Part shown: positions 7,464 through 15,653 of the stretch, in pieces
How positions within the stretch are numbered: position 1 is the first letter of the stretch
Layout of the letters: every line of letters begins with the position of its first letter
DNA from: Zunongwangia sp. ESRF-bin46
GTDB lineage: Bacteria > Bacteroidota > Bacteroidia > Flavobacteriales > Flavobacteriaceae
Assembly: GCA_002631855.1 (NCBI GenBank)
Contig: NTLF01000013.1
Location: forward strand, 1 to 64,000
DNA: 64,000 nt
Reading direction: 5' to 3'
The notes under the pieces: generated by a model
Databases searched by the model: none
What the model saw: only the letters and a program-made list of their open reading frames with translations
What the model was told of the DNA's origin: nothing
Made by a program: the position numbers and the translations under genes

Positions 7464-7493
7464 CAAATATACATAAAGTTCATAATTGGCAAA
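7464..7493 (-). promoter_or_regulatory. Promoter of the tRNA-Leu locus
   Basis: On the minus strand, TTTG (7490-7493), an 18-bp spacer and TATATTTG (7464-7471) match the Bacteroidota -33/-7 pattern. The box runs into a GC-rich stretch, TATATTTGCACCCGC (7457-7471), found identically before tRNA-Phe at 31621-31635. Confidence 0.75.
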
Positions 7494-7564
7494 CAAATTT
7501 TTTAGATAAAATTTAGTTTTTGGTACCTTTAGCTTTTCAGTTAAAAAAACTACTATACATTACT

Positions 7565-8953
7565 ATGAAAAGTGCAAAACCATATATTGAAGAACATAAA
7601 CAACGTTTTATTGATGAGCTAATCGAGTTGCTTAAAATACCAAGCATCAGTGCCGATTCAGCATACAAAGATGATGTGTTCAACACAGCAGGAGCAGTAA
7701 AAGATAGCCTTAAAAAAGCAGGTTGCGATACTGTTGAAATTTGTGAAACCCCTGGTTACCCCATTGTTTTTGGTGAAAAGATAATCGATAAAAACCTTCC
7801 CACTGTTCTAGTGTACGGTCATTACGATGTGCAACCACCAGACCCGATGGATTTGTGGAACAGTCCGCCATTTGATCCAGTGATTCAAAAAACCGAAATT
7901 CATCCCGACGGAGCCATCTTTGCCCGTGGAGCTTGTGATGATAAAGGACAGATGTATATGCACGTGAAGGCATTGGAATATATGACCAAAACCAATCAGC
8001 TTCCTTGTAATGTAAAGTTTATGATCGAAGGCGAAGAAGAAGTTGGTAGTGCCAGTTTAGAGTGGTTTATTACCCGAAATAGGGAAAAATTAGCAAACGA
8101 TGTTATTTTAATTAGCGATACAGGAATGATTTCGCCCGATACTCCATCTATTACCACAGGATTACGTGGCATGAGCTATGTTGAGGTTGAGGTAACCGGG
8201 CCCAATCGCGATTTACACAGCGGATTGTACGGTGGGGCAGTAGCCAACCCTATTAATGTGCTGACAAAAATGATAGCATCGCTTCATGATGAAAATAATC
8301 ACATTACTATTCCTGGTTTTTATGATGATGTGGAAATTCTTTCAGAAGAAGAACGTGCTAAAATGGGAGAAGCTCCTTTTAATAAAGAAGCCTATAAAAA
8401 AGCAATAGGTATTAGTGACGTCTATGGTGAAGCTGGATATACTACTAACGAACGTAACTCCATTAGACCTACATTAGACGTAAACGGTATATGGGGCGGT
8501 TACATTGGTGAAGGTGCCAAAACGGTAATTGCCAGTAAGGCGTATGCTAAAATAAGTATGCGGTTGGTGCCTAATCAAGATTGGCGAAAAATAACCCAAT
8601 TGTTCAAAGATCATTTTGAAAATATTGCACCAAAAGCTGTAACGGTAGAAGTAAAGCCACATCATGGAGGACAAGCCTACGTAACGCCAATTGATAATAC
8701 TGGATATCAAGCGGCATCAAAAGCGTATGAAGAAACATTTGGCAAAACACCAATCCCACAACGCAGCGGAGGAAGTATCCCAATTGTTGCATTGTTTGAA
8801 AATGAATTGAAGAGTAAAACCATTTTAATGGGCTTTGGGTTGGATACCGATGCCATTCATTCGCCTAACGAGCATTTTGGGATATGGAATTACCTTAAAG
8901 GAATTGAAACCATTCCGCAATTCTATCATTACTTTACTGAAATGAGTAAATAA
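7565..8953 (+). CDS. M20-family dipeptidase (zinc peptidase)
   Basis: 462-residue dinuclear zinc metallopeptidase of the M20/M25/M40 family, a probable cytosolic dipeptidase. I start at the ATG at 7565 (MKSAKPYIEEHKQRF); the 15 codons before it are in frame but unlike the family. Metal-ligand regions are visible in order: VLVYGHYDVQPPDP, then ARGACDDKGQ, then EGEEEVGS, and late AIHSPNEHFG. The dimerisation or lid domain lies between about residues 215 and 360. No signal peptide. It is transcribed alone, away from the tRNA locus, and ends in a strong terminator. The exact substrate is not shown. Confidence 0.93.
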   Translation: MKSAKPYIEEHKQRFIDELIELLKIPSISADSAYKDDVFNTAGAVKDSLKKAGCDTVEICETPGYPIVFGEKIIDKNLPTVLVYGHYDVQPPDPMDLWNSPPFDPVIQKTEIHPDGAIFARGACDDKGQMYMHVKALEYMTKTNQLPCNVKFMIEGEEEVGSASLEWFITRNREKLANDVILISDTGMISPDTPSITTGLRGMSYVEVEVTGPNRDLHSGLYGGAVANPINVLTKMIASLHDENNHITIPGFYDDVEILSEEERAKMGEAPFNKEAYKKAIGISDVYGEAGYTTNERNSIRPTLDVNGIWGGYIGEGAKTVIASKAYAKISMRLVPNQDWRKITQLFKDHFENIAPKAVTVEVKPHHGGQAYVTPIDNTGYQAASKAYEETFGKTPIPQRSGGSIPIVALFENELKSKTILMGFGLDTDAIHSPNEHFGIWNYLKGIETIPQFYHYFTEMSK

Positions 8954-8960
8954 GAAAACA

Positions 8961-8990
8961 AAAGAGCCGATGTTTAAACATCGGCTCTTT
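8961..8990 (+). terminator. Terminator after the M20 dipeptidase gene
   Basis: AAAGAGCCGATG-TTTAAA-CATCGGCTCTTT is a perfect 12-bp stem 7 bp after the stop codon. It is followed by TATCTTTATA on the plus strand. With an A-rich side to the left it can also serve the convergent phnA gene. Confidence 0.9.
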
Positions 8991-9012
8991 TATCTTTATA
9001 ACATTTGTTACG

Positions 9013-9591
9013 CTACATTTTCTTCACAAAATCGGTAATAATAACAATTTGTTGTCCGTCAACTTTTCCTTCAATGTAGGTTTCGTTTTCGTGATCTAAT
9101 GAAATACGACGAACTGCAGTACCTTGTTTGGCAACCATACTGCTTCCTTTAACTTTTAAGTCTTTAATTAAAACTACTGAATCACCTGTTTCCAGTATAT
9201 TGCCATTGCTGTCACGATGCACAATAGCATTGCTTTTGTCAACTCCATCACCCGAAGCTTTTGCCCATTCGCGGGTTTTATCTTCCATATACATCATATC
9301 CAGTAAACCTTGTGGCCAACCTTCACTTTTTAAACGCTGTAACATACGCCAAGCCATAACCTGTACCGCCGGAATAGTGCTCCACATGCTATCGTTTAAA
9401 CATCGCCAATGGTTAGGGTCGCGTTTGGCTTCGTCTTCTATTTGTTCTTTGCAAGTTGCACAAAGTAATATGTTTGCTTTTAGTCCTTCCGTTGGGGAAT
9501 CTGGAATTGTAAAAATGGATAGGTTTTCTTCAGAACCACAAAGCTCACATTTGTTTTCAGCTCGTTTAGATAGGTCGCGTTCCAGACTCAT
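9013..9591 (-). CDS. PhnA (YjdM-type) zinc-ribbon protein
   Basis: 192 residues. PhnA/YjdM-family proteins are widely conserved and despite the name have no proven phosphonate role here. The N-terminus has a zinc ribbon with CELCG near residue 15 and CATCK near residue 43. A helical linker follows (NHWRCLNDSMWSTIPAVQVMAW), and then the C-terminal PhnA domain with DSNGNILETGDSVVLIKDLKVKGS and a short beta-rich end. No phn genes are nearby. It is divergent from blaI and convergent with the dipeptidase gene, sharing its terminator. Confidence 0.9.
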   Translation of the reverse strand: MSLERDLSKRAENKCELCGSEENLSIFTIPDSPTEGLKANILLCATCKEQIEDEAKRDPNHWRCLNDSMWSTIPAVQVMAWRMLQRLKSEGWPQGLLDMMYMEDKTREWAKASGDGVDKSNAIVHRDSNGNILETGDSVVLIKDLKVKGSSMVAKQGTAVRRISLDHENETYIEGKVDGQQIVIITDFVKKM

Positions 9592-9664
9592 AATTTATAG
9601 TTTTTGGTAAAGATAGTTTAATTCATTTCCAGTTGAAATTTTAATTTTTTTGAAAAAATTAAGC

Positions 9665-9727
9665 TTCTATGTTTGTAGAATTAAAATTTTATTCTACATT
9701 TGTAGAGTTAATTCTAATTTTGTAGAA
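9665..9727 (+). promoter_or_regulatory. Three BlaI-type operators merged with -7 boxes
   Basis: Three palindromic sites precede blaI: TTCTATGTTTGTAGAA (9665-9680), TTCTACATTTGTAGAG (9692-9707) and TTCTAATTTTGTAGAA (9712-9727). Each contains TAnnTTTG, so operator and -7 element coincide. With TTTG of site 1 as the -33 box, site 2 is a -7 box at 20-bp spacing. The TAC...GTA core fits the known BlaI/MecI operator. Auto-repression is the natural reading. Confidence 0.85.
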
Positions 9728-9729
9728 AT

Positions 9730-10095
9730 ATGCAGCTTTCAAATTCCGAAGAACAACTTATGCAATTACTCTGGAAACAGAAGAAAGCATTTATGAAAGA
9801 GTTAATCGAAGAATACCCAGAGCCAAAACCGGCACCTACAACAGTAGCCACGCTTTTAAAACGTATGCAGGATAAAAATTTTGTAGATTATAAACAAATG
9901 GGGCGTTCTAGGGAATATTTTCCATTGGTAAAAAAGAAAGACTATTTCTCCAAACAGGTTAACGGAATGATAAAGGATTTTTTTAATGACAGTGCCTCGC
10001 AATTTGCTTCGTTTTTTACGCAAGAAACTAACTTGAGCAAAGAAGAACTGGAAGACTTAAAAAAATTGATTGACCAACAACTTAAAGAAAAATAA
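9730..10095 (+). CDS. BlaI/MecI/CopY-family transcriptional repressor
   Basis: 121 residues, a winged-helix dimer that binds palindromic operators and is inactivated by proteolysis triggered by its M56 partner. The N-terminal winged helix (LSNSEEQLMQLLWKQKKAFMK, then TTVATLLKRMQDKNFVDY) is typical. The C-terminus (SKEELEDLKKLIDQQL) is the dimerisation helix. The stop is one base before the start of the M56 sensor, so the two are translationally linked. The three operators upstream imply autoregulation. The signal in such Bacteroidota pairs is mostly unknown; there is no beta-lactamase in the window. Confidence 0.93.
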   Translation: MQLSNSEEQLMQLLWKQKKAFMKELIEEYPEPKPAPTTVATLLKRMQDKNFVDYKQMGRSREYFPLVKKKDYFSKQVNGMIKDFFNDSASQFASFFTQETNLSKEELEDLKKLIDQQLKEK

Positions 10096-10096
10096 T

Positions 10097-11803
10097 ATGG
10101 AATGGTATCTATTAAAATCTGCTGCTTGTCTATTGATTTTCTTTGCTTTTTATAAGCTTTTTTTAGAAAATATAAGCGCGCACACTTTTAAACGGTTTTA
10201 TTTATTAGCGGGGATTATAGGTTCTTTTTTAATTCCGTTAGCAACGTTTACGAGTTATGTAGAAGTAGCAAACACAGCTAATAACGTAGCTTTTACAACT
10301 GTTTCAGTTGCTGAAGCAATTCCTGCTGAAGAAAATATCAATTATCTTCCCTTTGTACTTTGGGGTATTTACGGGTTAGGCGTTGTATTTTTCGGATTCC
10401 GTTTCATTCGAAACCTATACAATATCTGGAAGAAGGTTCATCAAAACCCAATTCTTATACAAAATAATTTCTTCCATGTCCTACTTCGGAATAAAGTTAC
10501 ACCGCATACCTTTTTCAGCTTTATTTTTCTGAATAAAACAAAATACAAAGCCAATGAAATTCCTGAAGAAGTTTTATTGCACGAACACGCCCATGCTAAA
10601 CAAATGCACAGTGTAGATATTCTATTTATCGAACTGCTTCACGTACTGTTTTGGTTTAATCCACTATTTATATTCTTAAAAAGAAGTATGAAACTCAATC
10701 ACGAATTTTTAGCAGATCGCGCCGTTTTAAAGCAGGGAGCAGAAACATCTGTTTATCAAAAACTATTATTGGCATACTCATCACATGCCGTAACGCCACA
10801 ATTGGCACATTCAATCAATTATTCATCATTCAAAAAACGATTTACAGTTATGAAAACACAAACCTCAAAAAAAACAATTTGGCTAAGAAGCCTTTTACTA
10901 ATTCCATTACTAGCATTCATGCTTTATGGATTTAGTACTAAACAAACAATTGTAAAAACAACGCCGCAAACAGAACAGCTTGAAGGTGTGAATACTGAAA
11001 AGGCCACTAAAAAACAAGTAGCGCAATACAACAAGTTGGCTAAAAAGTACAATGCTGTAGCTATTGAAGACCGCAAAATTCCGATATCAGATCTTGAAAT
11101 ATTAGAGCATGTTTTTGGATTAATGACTACTGAGCAAAAAGAAATGGCTCAACCATTTCCTGAATGTTATTTGGAAAACAAAATAGGTCGTTACGATACG
11201 TATGCAAAAGATTTCATGGAAGGAGCTCGAAAAAATAGGAAAAAAGCATTTGTAATAATGATCAACATTAATAGTGTAAATATTAATGGAAAACCATCAA
11301 GTATTAAGACCTTTAAAGATGATTTAAACGCTATAACTAAAGGTTGGACTAAACAAGATTTTAAAGAAGCAAATCCTTCCATACTAATTGCAAGTAGTAG
11401 TCAAGACTATTTAAAAAAGCTGGAAGTAGAGTTCCAAAAAACTGATTATGCAAAATTTAAAAAAGGGGCGACGTTATTAATTCCACCACCTCCACCACCA
11501 GCTCCAGATGTGCCTAAACCACCCAAAAAGATAATTAAAGGCGAGAATGATAGCGATGTAAATATACCGCCACCCCCTCCGGCGCCAAAGGCAGATGGTA
11601 CTGTAATATACCCGCCACCACCACCACCTCCACCAAACCCCAATCTTGTGGAATATATAAAAGAGTTGGCAGAAAAGGGCGCAACTTTTTACATAGGCCC
11701 ACATAAGTATAGTGCAGATGAAGCTATTAAATTGGTAAAAAAAAGTAAGGATGCATCTATTGATGTGAGCAAATATCCAGAAGTACACTTAAATGGATGT
11801 TAA
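10097..11803 (+). CDS. BlaR1-like M56 membrane metallopeptidase with a proline-rich C-terminus
   Basis: 568 residues, start at the ATG at 10097 (MEWYLLKSAACLLIFFAFYKLFL), one base after the blaI stop. Membrane helices lie at about residues 5-25, 35-55 and 90-110. The gluzincin motif is near residue 162 (LLHEHAHAKQMHSVD), with the further conserved NHEFLADRAVL about 50 residues later. A further membrane segment follows near residue 275 (SLLLIPLLAFMLYGF). The periplasmic tail is not a penicillin-binding domain. It is a lysine-rich region followed by three proline runs (PPPPPPAP, PPPPPAP, PPPPPPPP). The inducing signal must therefore differ from that of BlaR1. Confidence 0.9.
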   Translation: MEWYLLKSAACLLIFFAFYKLFLENISAHTFKRFYLLAGIIGSFLIPLATFTSYVEVANTANNVAFTTVSVAEAIPAEENINYLPFVLWGIYGLGVVFFGFRFIRNLYNIWKKVHQNPILIQNNFFHVLLRNKVTPHTFFSFIFLNKTKYKANEIPEEVLLHEHAHAKQMHSVDILFIELLHVLFWFNPLFIFLKRSMKLNHEFLADRAVLKQGAETSVYQKLLLAYSSHAVTPQLAHSINYSSFKKRFTVMKTQTSKKTIWLRSLLLIPLLAFMLYGFSTKQTIVKTTPQTEQLEGVNTEKATKKQVAQYNKLAKKYNAVAIEDRKIPISDLEILEHVFGLMTTEQKEMAQPFPECYLENKIGRYDTYAKDFMEGARKNRKKAFVIMININSVNINGKPSSIKTFKDDLNAITKGWTKQDFKEANPSILIASSSQDYLKKLEVEFQKTDYAKFKKGATLLIPPPPPPAPDVPKPPKKIIKGENDSDVNIPPPPPAPKADGTVIYPPPPPPPPNPNLVEYIKELAEKGATFYIGPHKYSADEAIKLVKKSKDASIDVSKYPEVHLNGC

Positions 11804-11835
11804 CAAAACATGGTAAGGTTTAGTTATTTAATACA

Positions 11836-11854
11836 AGCCCCGAATCTTCGGGGC
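11836..11854. terminator. Hairpin between convergent genes
   Basis: AGCCCCGA-ATC-TTCGGGGCT forms a GC-rich stem between the stops of the M56 gene and the surface-protein gene. The flanking T-runs are weak on both strands, so terminator function is likely but not textbook. Confidence 0.6.
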
Positions 11855-11862
11855 TCAAAATC

Positions 11863-13302
11863 TTACCTTATTGTCAAATTCAAGGAAACAGTGAATAGAC
11901 TTCCTGAGCCGCTAAAACGTTCGGCCCATACTTCTATATAATCACCCGGTGATAGCTCGACCGTACCAATTAAGGGGACAGCTCCAATATCGAAAGCACC
12001 TCCAATACGTCTCCATACACCTGTTTCATCTATTACCGTTGCGGCTGTACTACTATTTCCTTTAGCTACATAAAAAATATAACGGTCTTGACTAGTATTT
12101 CCTTCAAATGAAATACTGGCAGTTACATTAAAAAAGCGGGTTTTATTTCCATCGTAAACTATTCTATTGTTATCCAATCTAGTAAATCGAAACAAACTAT
12201 TCGACGTAGTAGCACCATTTAGTTTTACTGGTGTCTGATTGACTACAAACGTTGTGTTGGCACCTCCGCCTGAAGTAAAATTAAAATTAAGATCACCAGT
12301 GGCATTACCATCTGTTTCCAAAGGAATTCCTTCACAATTTACATCCCATCTATTAGAGAAGCTATACCCATCGTATACACTTGGCGAATAACCAGCTACC
12401 AATGTGCCATCTCCAACAAAACTTAAACCCGATAAAAGAGCTGCATTATTAATTGTGGGATTACTGCTCACATCTATACCTATTTCACCGGTATCAGCAA
12501 CTATTCTACCATTGGCCATCTGTAGATTATCATAGGTTCCAGAAAGCGTCAAAAAAGTATTTTGGTTTGTTTCAGTCCAAAATACGTTCTCAGCAAAAAA
12601 TGAATTAACATTGGAAACATCCAGCCCATCATTATTATTTACATATTGCACTACGTTAAAGAATACAACACCTAGGTTATTTAGAGTGCCAATGGCAGAA
12701 GCATTAATTGTAACGACACTGTACAGGATTAAATTTTCAACATTAGTCCCTGTAATGTTAAAAACCGGCGATCCGTTTCCATTTATAAGGACATCTCTAA
12801 TATGGCCTCCCTTGGTACCACTAAAAAAAGTATTCCCTGAATTATTTAACAATATATCTTCTCCGGTATCTTGTCCTCGTATATATGCTCCATTAAGATC
12901 TATAGGGTAATCAAAAGATATGAGACCATTTATTTCATATAAAAAATCTTCATTTAATATATATTGAGCTCCTCCCCCTGCAGTTAATTCATCCGTTAAA
13001 TCGGCTATACTTTTAACTAGTTTATAATTAGTACGAATCTGTGTGCTACTCATAGGCAACCAAACAGTTCCATCATAAAAATAAAATAGATTATCATCAG
13101 TATCATAAACCAGCAATCCTGTTGCCGGATTAGATATTAAATTTCTTTGAGAAGTTGTCATTCTTGGTGTTAACAAGCCAGCTGTAGTAGAAGAAATGTC
13201 TAACATGGAAGAAGGATCGGGTGTTATAGTACCAATTCCTACTTGTGTAAAAGATACTTGAATTGTAAAAATAAAGAGTATCAAAAAAATATTTTTTTTC
13301 AT
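11863..13302 (-). CDS. Exported surface protein with beta-rich, collar-like architecture
   Basis: 479 residues. A clear signal peptide (MKKNIFLILFIFTIQVSFTQ) is followed by VGIGTITPDPSSMLDISSTTAGLLTPRMTT. This mature N-terminus recurs in many Flavobacteriia cell-surface proteins and resembles adhesin or tail-fibre collar segments. The body is rich in Asn, Gly, Ser and Thr, with repeated NxxLxxxGxxxxN stretches suggestive of a beta-helix; it has no Cys-rich or catalytic motif. I do not recognise a named family beyond the N-terminal segment. It shares both its signal-peptide style and its promoter with the protein at 15654-16346, so the two are probably co-regulated surface components. Confidence 0.75.
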   Translation of the reverse strand: MKKNIFLILFIFTIQVSFTQVGIGTITPDPSSMLDISSTTAGLLTPRMTTSQRNLISNPATGLLVYDTDDNLFYFYDGTVWLPMSSTQIRTNYKLVKSIADLTDELTAGGGAQYILNEDFLYEINGLISFDYPIDLNGAYIRGQDTGEDILLNNSGNTFFSGTKGGHIRDVLINGNGSPVFNITGTNVENLILYSVVTINASAIGTLNNLGVVFFNVVQYVNNNDGLDVSNVNSFFAENVFWTETNQNTFLTLSGTYDNLQMANGRIVADTGEIGIDVSSNPTINNAALLSGLSFVGDGTLVAGYSPSVYDGYSFSNRWDVNCEGIPLETDGNATGDLNFNFTSGGGANTTFVVNQTPVKLNGATTSNSLFRFTRLDNNRIVYDGNKTRFFNVTASISFEGNTSQDRYIFYVAKGNSSTAATVIDETGVWRRIGGAFDIGAVPLIGTVELSPGDYIEVWAERFSGSGSLFTVSLNLTIR

Positions 13303-13334
13303 CGAATGGTATTAAATAATTAAAATCCCATTTA

Positions 13335-13426
13335 TAAAAGTATAGCGGAGTATGAAATTGTAGGGTTTTATTCGTTGAAAAGCTAATTAGTTTAGATGAA
13401 AGGTTTAAAAAATAAGACGAAAGGTT
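13335..13426 (-). promoter_or_regulatory. LytTR-type promoter of the large surface protein
   Basis: On the minus strand, direct repeats AACCTTTCGTCTT (13414-13426) and AACCTTTCATCTA (13393-13405) are exactly 21 bp apart. They are followed by AACGAAT, then AAAACCCTA (13361-13369), an 18-bp spacer and TACTTTTA (13335-13342), a near TAnnTTTG box. The arrangement matches that at 16383-16475 part by part. Repeats two helical turns apart are what LytTR-domain regulators bind. Confidence 0.75.
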
Positions 13427-13574
13427 GTTTTGTTAGTAATCGAAATTTTTAATTAATTTGATTTACAGATAGTTATCTTTATAAATAGAATATTTTAATA
13501 TTTAAAACTTATAATACAACAAAACACTTCTCATCTTCGTTTTTGTAATACATCAATCATTAATCTAACTAACT

Positions 13575-14675
13575 ATGCTACAGCGCTTTTTTATTTTCTG
13601 CTCGGGTGCAGATACTGCAATTTTAGAAGAATGTTCACCAGGTGAACGTACCAAATATGCGGGTATTGGCGCCACCGTATTTTTTACAGCTGTTATGGCT
13701 GCTATTGCTGGATCTTATGCTTTATACACCGTTTTTGATAACTTTTTCACAGCTATTTTCTTCGGAATGATTTGGGGGTTACTCATTTTTAATCTAGACC
13801 GGTTTATTGTTTCAACCATAAAAAAAAGAAAGAACTTTTTTGATGAATTGATACAAGCTTCTCCTCGTATTCTATTAGCAGTAATCATTGCGATTGTCAT
13901 TTCAAAACCCTTAGAAATGAAAATTTTTGAAAAGGAAATAAATCAAGTCCTTCTCGAAGAAAAAAATGATATGACGTTGGCCAACAAAGATCAATTGGCC
14001 CTACAATACACACCTACTGTTGAAGCTTTAAATGCTGAAATCGATGCTCTTAAACAAGAAGTAATCGATAAAGAAGCCGAAGTAAATGCTTTGTATGAAA
14101 CTTACATTGCCGAAGCCGAAGGCAGAAAAGGAACCGAACTCATTGGCAAGGGTCCCGTTTATAAAGAAAAGCGTGATAAACACGATGCAGAATTAGCCGC
14201 TTTAAAAGCATTGCGTACTACAAACGCTGAAAAGATAACTGCCCTTGAAAACCAAATTGCAACGGTATCAACCGAATACCAAACCAAAGTTGCTGAAACA
14301 CAACCCGTAATCGATGGATTTGATGGGCTCATGGCAAGAGTGAATGCCCTCGATAAATTACCTTGGCTGCCGTCATTCTTTATATTTCTATTGTTTTTAG
14401 CCATTGAAACATCACCAATAATTGCAAAACTTTTATCGCCAAAAGGAGCATACGATTTAAAACTGGAAGAACAAGAAAGCGCATTAAAATCGTGGGTTAC
14501 ACAACAACAAGCACAGCGCGAAGTGTTGGTGACGACAGACCGTGATATTAATAATAGGGTGTATGCTGACATTGCAGAAGAACAAGAACTGTACGATTAC
14601 AAGCGTAAAAAAGCCCGCGAGTTGATGCAACTGCAGGCTGATGCTTTTTATAAAAAGCAAAAGGGGATTTTGTAA
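13575..14675 (+). CDS. DUF4407 domain membrane protein
   Basis: 366 residues, full-length DUF4407. The N-terminus LQRFFIFCSGADTAILEECSPGERTKYAGIG is the family start. Membrane segments follow at about residues 30-50, 55-75 and 95-112. A long charged coiled coil lies at about residues 125-240 (repeated EALNAEIDALKQEVIDKEAEVNAL). A last membrane helix is near residue 265 (LPWLPSFFIFLLFLAIETSP), and the C-terminus is a cytosolic helical tail. Function unknown; the topology suggests a membrane-anchored coiled-coil scaffold. It is transcribed alone, divergent from the surface-protein gene. Confidence 0.88.
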   Translation: MLQRFFIFCSGADTAILEECSPGERTKYAGIGATVFFTAVMAAIAGSYALYTVFDNFFTAIFFGMIWGLLIFNLDRFIVSTIKKRKNFFDELIQASPRILLAVIIAIVISKPLEMKIFEKEINQVLLEEKNDMTLANKDQLALQYTPTVEALNAEIDALKQEVIDKEAEVNALYETYIAEAEGRKGTELIGKGPVYKEKRDKHDAELAALKALRTTNAEKITALENQIATVSTEYQTKVAETQPVIDGFDGLMARVNALDKLPWLPSFFIFLLFLAIETSPIIAKLLSPKGAYDLKLEEQESALKSWVTQQQAQREVLVTTDRDINNRVYADIAEEQELYDYKRKKARELMQLQADAFYKKQKGIL

Positions 14676-14685
14676 ATAAAACAGT

Positions 14686-15441
14686 CTATCTAACAAGTAA
14701 ATATCCGTTTCTGAATAACCTATAATTTATACAGAAGAAGATTAAAAGAAACGAGTAATTAATACTTTGATAAAAACCTGAATAAGGTTTGCCAAGGGGT
14801 TGTACTAGTTTTAGTTCCTTAGTTTGAATAAACTTCTTAGAGTTATTTTGTCCGAATATAGATTTCAATCGTAATAATATTTCTAAGTAAAAGAAGTGGT
14901 TACTTAAAAATTGTTTGTCAAAAAGAATAGGGGCAATAGATTTTGAGAAAACCATAGTAGAATCTTTTAATTTTAAATACCCTTCCATTTCTTTACCAAA
15001 AGGACATCTTTTTAAAAAAAGATTAAGAATAGCATGTTTTTCTTTTTTATTAAAACTATTGGGTTTTTTCTCTAGACCAAAAACAATTGAAGTATTTTCA
15101 TTAGAATGAAGCATTTCAATCATAACTTCAAGACTTTCAAAATCGTAATCAATTATATCATTAAAAAAACCAATATAATTTATAAAACTTAACTTCTGTA
15201 AATGATTTACACCAGCTCTTAATGACTCAGATTTCCCAGATTTTTTCTCTAAATTAATAATAGATGTTCTATGAGGAACTTTTTGAATAATACTATTCAA
15301 AATTTTAGTAGTGTTGTCATTGCTACAATCATTTACAAAACAAAAATGATATTCTTCGCTATTAGATAACAATTGTATCAACTTTGGCGAGTCCAATTTG
15401 TTTTCAATATTATAACACGAAAAAATGATACCTGTTTTCAA
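14686..15441 (-). CDS. Family 2 glycosyltransferase, divergent
   Basis: 251 residues. The GT-A N-terminus is recognisable: MKTGIIFSCYNIENKL, the nucleotide-binding VNDCSNDNT near residue 36, and KKSGKSESLRAGV near residue 65. Where family members carry a D-x-D metal motif, this protein has FFNDIIDYDFESLE, so the metal site may be altered. The C-terminal 100 residues are AT-rich in codon use and contain a hydrophobic stretch (YSFLLIFFCINYRLF). It lies downstream of the small surface-protein gene, but a strong terminator separates them. Acceptor and donor unknown. Confidence 0.72.
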   Translation of the reverse strand: MKTGIIFSCYNIENKLDSPKLIQLLSNSEEYHFCFVNDCSNDNTTKILNSIIQKVPHRTSIINLEKKSGKSESLRAGVNHLQKLSFINYIGFFNDIIDYDFESLEVMIEMLHSNENTSIVFGLEKKPNSFNKKEKHAILNLFLKRCPFGKEMEGYLKLKDSTMVFSKSIAPILFDKQFLSNHFFYLEILLRLKSIFGQNNSKKFIQTKELKLVQPLGKPYSGFYQSINYSFLLIFFCINYRLFRNGYLLVR

Positions 15442-15573
15442 TTTCTTTTTTTAATTAATGATATTAATGTATAACCCTATTATCTATGTTTTAAAGATTG
15501 ATTACTAGTGAATACGTTTTATGTTTTTTAAATTTCCTTTTTAGAAGCTCTATATACAATAGATGGTGATTAA

Positions 15574-15604
15574 AAAGGCATTTCAAATTAAATGAAATGC
15601 CTTT
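15574..15604 (-). terminator. Terminator after the small surface-protein gene
   Basis: AAAGGCATTTCA (15574-15585) pairs with TGAAATGCCTTT (15593-15604). The minus-strand tail is TTTTTAATC. It isolates the surface-protein transcript from the glycosyltransferase gene. Confidence 0.85.
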
Positions 15605-15653
15605 ACCAAAAATTAACTAAACTCTGTGAAAAAAAATAATTGGGGATTAACAT

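Noticed and set aside
11446-11788. Antisense Gly-rich and Trp-rich open frames
   Set aside because: They are the reverse complement of the poly-proline codons of the M56 protein, not real coding sequence.
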